Source: an uncultured bacterium (GTDB lineage Bacteria; Myxococcota_A; UBA796; CAJQPC01). Taken from it: a stretch of DNA of 41,631 nt. The notes beneath the pieces are model-generated. The model was not told the DNA's origin. It worked only from the letters and a program-made list of their open reading frames with translations, and ran no database searches. Location of the stretch: positions 1 through 41,631 of the forward strand of contig CAJQPC010000066.1 of the NCBI GenBank assembly GCA_905480105.1, read 5' to 3'. Every line of letters starts with the position of its first letter. The stretch's first letter is position 1. Both the position numbers and the translations under genes were made by a program. Positions 39,199 through 41,631 of the stretch are shown piece after piece.

Positions 39199-40833
39199 TT
39201 GGTGCGGCCTTCTTCACCTGACAAACTGCTCCCCGACTGGATCCCCAACTGGGTCCAAGCGTGGGCAGGACGTGCCTTGGCTGCATCCCTGTTGGTGCTC
39301 GCTGCAGCTTGGCCATTTCGCGACGCCTGGCTTCAAGGCGAGTTGCCCGGCGCAGGCCCGGATGTCAGCTCCACTGTCTGGGGCATGTGGTGGTTCCAGC
39401 AGTCCTGGACGAGTGCAGCTTGGGGCGATCTGACTACCCTGGTCAATGCACCCAACGGCGCCTACGGCTCGGTGCTCTCTCCAAGCTCCGCGATGCTTTT
39501 TTCGCTCTCGGAGCCCATCCTCGGACTCAGCGCAGCTGCGTGCTTGGCCGCCCTGCTCCAGATCGCCGGGGTCGCCCTTGGGGTGGTCTGGTTGGCCAAG
39601 AAACTGGGCCTGGGAAGCGTGGCCTGTTGGGCGGCAGGCTTTTTTATGCTGGTCGGCCGCTACCTGATCTATGACACCGGCGAGGGCAGTCTGGTGGCCG
39701 TCGCAGCCATCCCACTTCCTATTGGCTTGGGCCTTTTGACCAAGCGCGGCTGGGGACCGGCCATCGGATTGGCAGCCTGCATCATGTGGGCGGCCCTGGA
39801 AAACCCCTACCTTGCCCTAATCCTGCCCCTAGCGGCCGGCATGAGCTGGCTAGGGGACAGGCGTCTGCCGATGGCCATTGGGACGCTGATAGGCTGCCTG
39901 GGCACCTTGGGTATCAGCCACATCTATTCGGCCTCCGCCAACCCCGATTACCCAAACGCCCGAGCAGGGGAGTGGTACCACCTGGGACCCTGGCGCATCG
40001 AGATAGTGGACCTGCCTTGGGCCAGGGCGTCCCTGAGGGAACTCTTCTGGCCCACGGAGCTCTCGTGGACAGTCGACTCCACCAGCGCGATGCAAGCCAG
40101 CGGCGGTCTTTACTTGGGCTGGAGCCTGTTGTTCTTTGCCGGACTGGGCTTGGCCCTGTCTTGGAGGCGTGCCAGTCCCTGGCTGGCAGCCTGGGTGGTC
40201 GCACTCCTGTTGTCGCTGGGCTCTTTTCCAGGCGGGCCCTTCGTGGTGCTCAACGGCCTAATGGACAGCTTGCTACGGCCGCTGACCCAGCCCACTCGAT
40301 TCTTGGTCCTGGCCAGCATTTGCCTGAGTATTTTGGGCGCCATTGGACTCGAGAAAGCACAACAGAGGCTTGGTCCTAAAGCATTGATACTGCTCATCTT
40401 TGCAGCTGTTGATACCCTTGTGTTCGGCGGCCTATCCCTAACGCCTCCTACCCTATCCATTCCCAGCTCAGAGTGTCTGTCCAACCTGGACGGCGGCGTG
40501 CTGATCTGGCCCTTGGACGCCCGCCTGGACGACCCAACCCTCGCACGCATGCTGCAATTGCACCACAAACAACCCACGCCCCACCGCGGTATCGCCAGCT
40601 GGCGTATTCAGGGCGCGGACGTCCACACAAGTCTGCAGAGCGCGGGTTTCACCGACAACCGCAGGAACCGCCAACTGCGTTGGAAGCCCATCATCGAAAT
40701 GGGCTACCAATACCTGGTGGTGCTGCCGACGGACCCTGCGATCCCAATTGGACTTCCTGCCCCGAAGTGCGAAAGCTCAGCATTGGCGCTGTACCACATC
40801 CAAGATCTGCCCGACGAGCGGGAGGCGCGCTGA
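39199..40833 (+). CDS. Polytopic membrane protein, possible GT-C-type transferase
   Basis: A 544-residue protein with about ten membrane spans (for example ALAASLLVLAAAWPF, ALLQIAGVALGVVWLA, WSLLFFAGLGLALSW, LAAWVVALLLSLGSFPGG), followed by a soluble C-terminal domain from about residue 440 with VLIWPLDARLDDPTLARML. An Asp-containing loop after span 1 (ELPGAGPDVSS) is where GT-C glycosyltransferases keep a catalytic Asp, but I see no further proof. It could equally be a lipid or polymer transporter. The start is TTG 39199 or GTG 39202; neither has a visible ribosome site. Confidence 0.8.
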   Translation: MVRPSSPDKLLPDWIPNWVQAWAGRALAASLLVLAAAWPFRDAWLQGELPGAGPDVSSTVWGMWWFQQSWTSAAWGDLTTLVNAPNGAYGSVLSPSSAMLFSLSEPILGLSAAACLAALLQIAGVALGVVWLAKKLGLGSVACWAAGFFMLVGRYLIYDTGEGSLVAVAAIPLPIGLGLLTKRGWGPAIGLAACIMWAALENPYLALILPLAAGMSWLGDRRLPMAIGTLIGCLGTLGISHIYSASANPDYPNARAGEWYHLGPWRIEIVDLPWARASLRELFWPTELSWTVDSTSAMQASGGLYLGWSLLFFAGLGLALSWRRASPWLAAWVVALLLSLGSFPGGPFVVLNGLMDSLLRPLTQPTRFLVLASICLSILGAIGLEKAQQRLGPKALILLIFAAVDTLVFGGLSLTPPTLSIPSSECLSNLDGGVLIWPLDARLDDPTLARMLQLHHKQPTPHRGIASWRIQGADVHTSLQSAGFTDNRRNRQLRWKPIIEMGYQYLVVLPTDPAIPIGLPAPKCESSALALYHIQDLPDEREAR

Positions 40834-40854
40834 GGGGACCCCCTTGGTCCGAAG

Positions 40855-41631
40855 CTACTCAGCGCAGCGAAAACCGCTGGTCTTACGCCGTAACTCGGGT
40901 AGAAACTGGTTTTGCTCCCCCTCAGGGTGGACCTCAGCGTCGAAGAAATAGCTGCCGCCGCGTACAGCCACATAGAGGCTGGGCCCGAGCGTATGCACCT
41001 GGGTCCATCCCTCCCCTTTCTGCTCAGTCTCGACCAACTCCCAGGAATCTACCCGAGCATCGGAGGTGAACTCCCAAGCATTGCCGAAGGCGTCCAACAG
41101 GCCGTATGGGCTGGCACCCGTGGGGAAGCTTCCCACGGGCGAGGTCCTCAGATAGCCGTCGGAGTCGTCGAAGTTGGGCTCGTCCATCTTGCCGTGGTTC
41201 AGCGCCTGGGGGTCGTAGTCCTTGCCCCACGGGAAGGTGAGCTGCTGACTCTTGTCTCCCAGTGCGGCCAGCTGCCACTCCGACTCTGTGGGCAGGCGCT
41301 TGCCAGCCCAAGTACAATACTCAGTGGCGTCGTACCAGCTGACCAGGATGACCGGGTGGTCCCCTGTGCCGGCCGGAAAATCATTGCCGCTCCAGTTGTA
41401 GCCGTCTTCCGCCCAGGGCTCCTCCACGTGAGGCGGCCGGTAACCGGTGGCAATCAGGAAGCGCCTGTAGGCGCTGCGGGTAACCTCCGTGCGCTCGATC
41501 TCAAAGGCTTCCACCCACACGTCCCGACTGCTCAGGCCCTGCGCATTGCTCACCCACTTGTCCGTAGCCCGCGCCTGTGCCGGCCGCAGTTGAATGCCTG
41601 GAGGCCCACCGGGCGCACCCTGACCCACAGC
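40855..41631 (-). CDS. Formylglycine-generating-enzyme-like (SUMF1) protein, 5' end outside window
   Basis: The frame is open at the window edge; about 258 C-terminal residues are seen. The FGE-sulfatase domain shows FEIERTEVTRSAYRRFL, HPVILVSWYDATEYCTWAGK, RLPTESEWQLAALG, FPWGKDYDPQALNHG, PYGLLDAFGNAWEF, VAVRGGSYFFDAE and a terminal SGFRCAE. Many bacterial members of this family are not true sulfatase-activating enzymes but ligand-binding, EgtB-like or kinase-associated domains; the Cys pair needed for true FGE activity cannot be confirmed. The 5' part may carry a signal or another domain. Convergent with the membrane protein, with 21 bases between the stops. Confidence 0.9.
   Translation of the reverse strand, partial: AVGQGAPGGPPGIQLRPAQARATDKWVSNAQGLSSRDVWVEAFEIERTEVTRSAYRRFLIATGYRPPHVEEPWAEDGYNWSGNDFPAGTGDHPVILVSWYDATEYCTWAGKRLPTESEWQLAALGDKSQQLTFPWGKDYDPQALNHGKMDEPNFDDSDGYLRTSPVGSFPTGASPYGLLDAFGNAWEFTSDARVDSWELVETEQKGEGWTQVHTLGPSLYVAVRGGSYFFDAEVHPEGEQNQFLPELRRKTSGFRCAE

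Overview
The window is a GC-rich, gene-dense bacterial chromosome segment with 43 protein-coding calls plus one likely C-terminal remnant, and no rRNA, tRNA, CRISPR array, transposase or phage gene that I could see. The organism is most likely a Myxococcota-type (former Deltaproteobacteria) bacterium, probably uncultured. This is an inference from several traits: a membrane-anchored Hanks-type Ser/Thr kinase, a carotenoid operon ending in a CarH-type B12 photoreceptor together with CrtC, many lipoproteins with Asp/Thr/Ser/Pro-rich linkers, FG-GAP lipoproteins, and an OGFOD2-like dioxygenase more familiar from eukaryotes. Neighbouring genes often abut or overlap by 1 to 58 bases, and start codons are often GTG or TTG. 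The longest gene-free stretch is about 280 bases.

Layout. 1-3872 (-): 5' part of a tandem (double-length) UvrA-like ATPase. 3992-5619 (+): CDGSH iron-sulfur protein, coupled unknown protein, lipocalin. 5620-8200 (-): PQQ-type sugar dehydrogenase lipoprotein, RluA-type pseudouridine synthase, methyltransferase. 8388-9581 (+): FG-GAP lipoprotein. 9595-10850 (-): HTTM membrane protein and a small partner. 11129-12568 (+): DUF2867-type NAD(P)-binding protein. 12695-15006 (-): fatty-acid desaturase with its own promoter/operator, an NTF2-like protein, and an OGFOD2-like 2OG-Fe(II) dioxygenase. 15152-17450 (+): DbpA-like helicase and bestrophin-like channel. 17457-21742 (-): PlsC-like acyltransferase with extra C-terminal domains, a kinase split by an in-frame TAG, and an outer-membrane beta-barrel. 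21851-25685: DUF2256/DUF3253 protein, SDR, second NTF2-like paralogue, alpha/beta-hydrolase lipoprotein, Gly-rich RRM protein, unknown protein.

25676-30523 is the photoprotective carotenoid locus. crtC faces away from a fully overlapping crtY(L)-crtE-crtB-carH operon. The 60-bp intergenic region holds two perfect 11-bp-spaced TGTACATAG repeats overlapping plausible promoters, which fits a CarH operator. No phytoene desaturase (CrtI) is in the window.

30520-34668 (-) is a five-gene envelope operon: a 51-residue basic protein, a transglutaminase-like lipoprotein, a beta-barrel, a metallophosphoesterase lipoprotein and a Cys-rich anchored protein. It is divergent from a signal-peptidase-I homologue that has lost both catalytic residues. 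The remainder (35320-41631) holds an aldehyde dehydrogenase, an FG-GAP fragment, DUF2058, an unknown protein, Ndk, a polytopic membrane protein and a partial formylglycine-generating-enzyme-like protein.

The strongest observations are: (1) several exported proteins whose forced start codons give ultra-short, uncharged signal peptides; (2) the predicted CarH operator with a leaderless crtY; (3) the amber codon splitting the kinase; (4) the catalytically dead signal peptidase beside the uncharacterised envelope operon; and (5) the tandem UvrA that appears to lack the UvrB-binding module.
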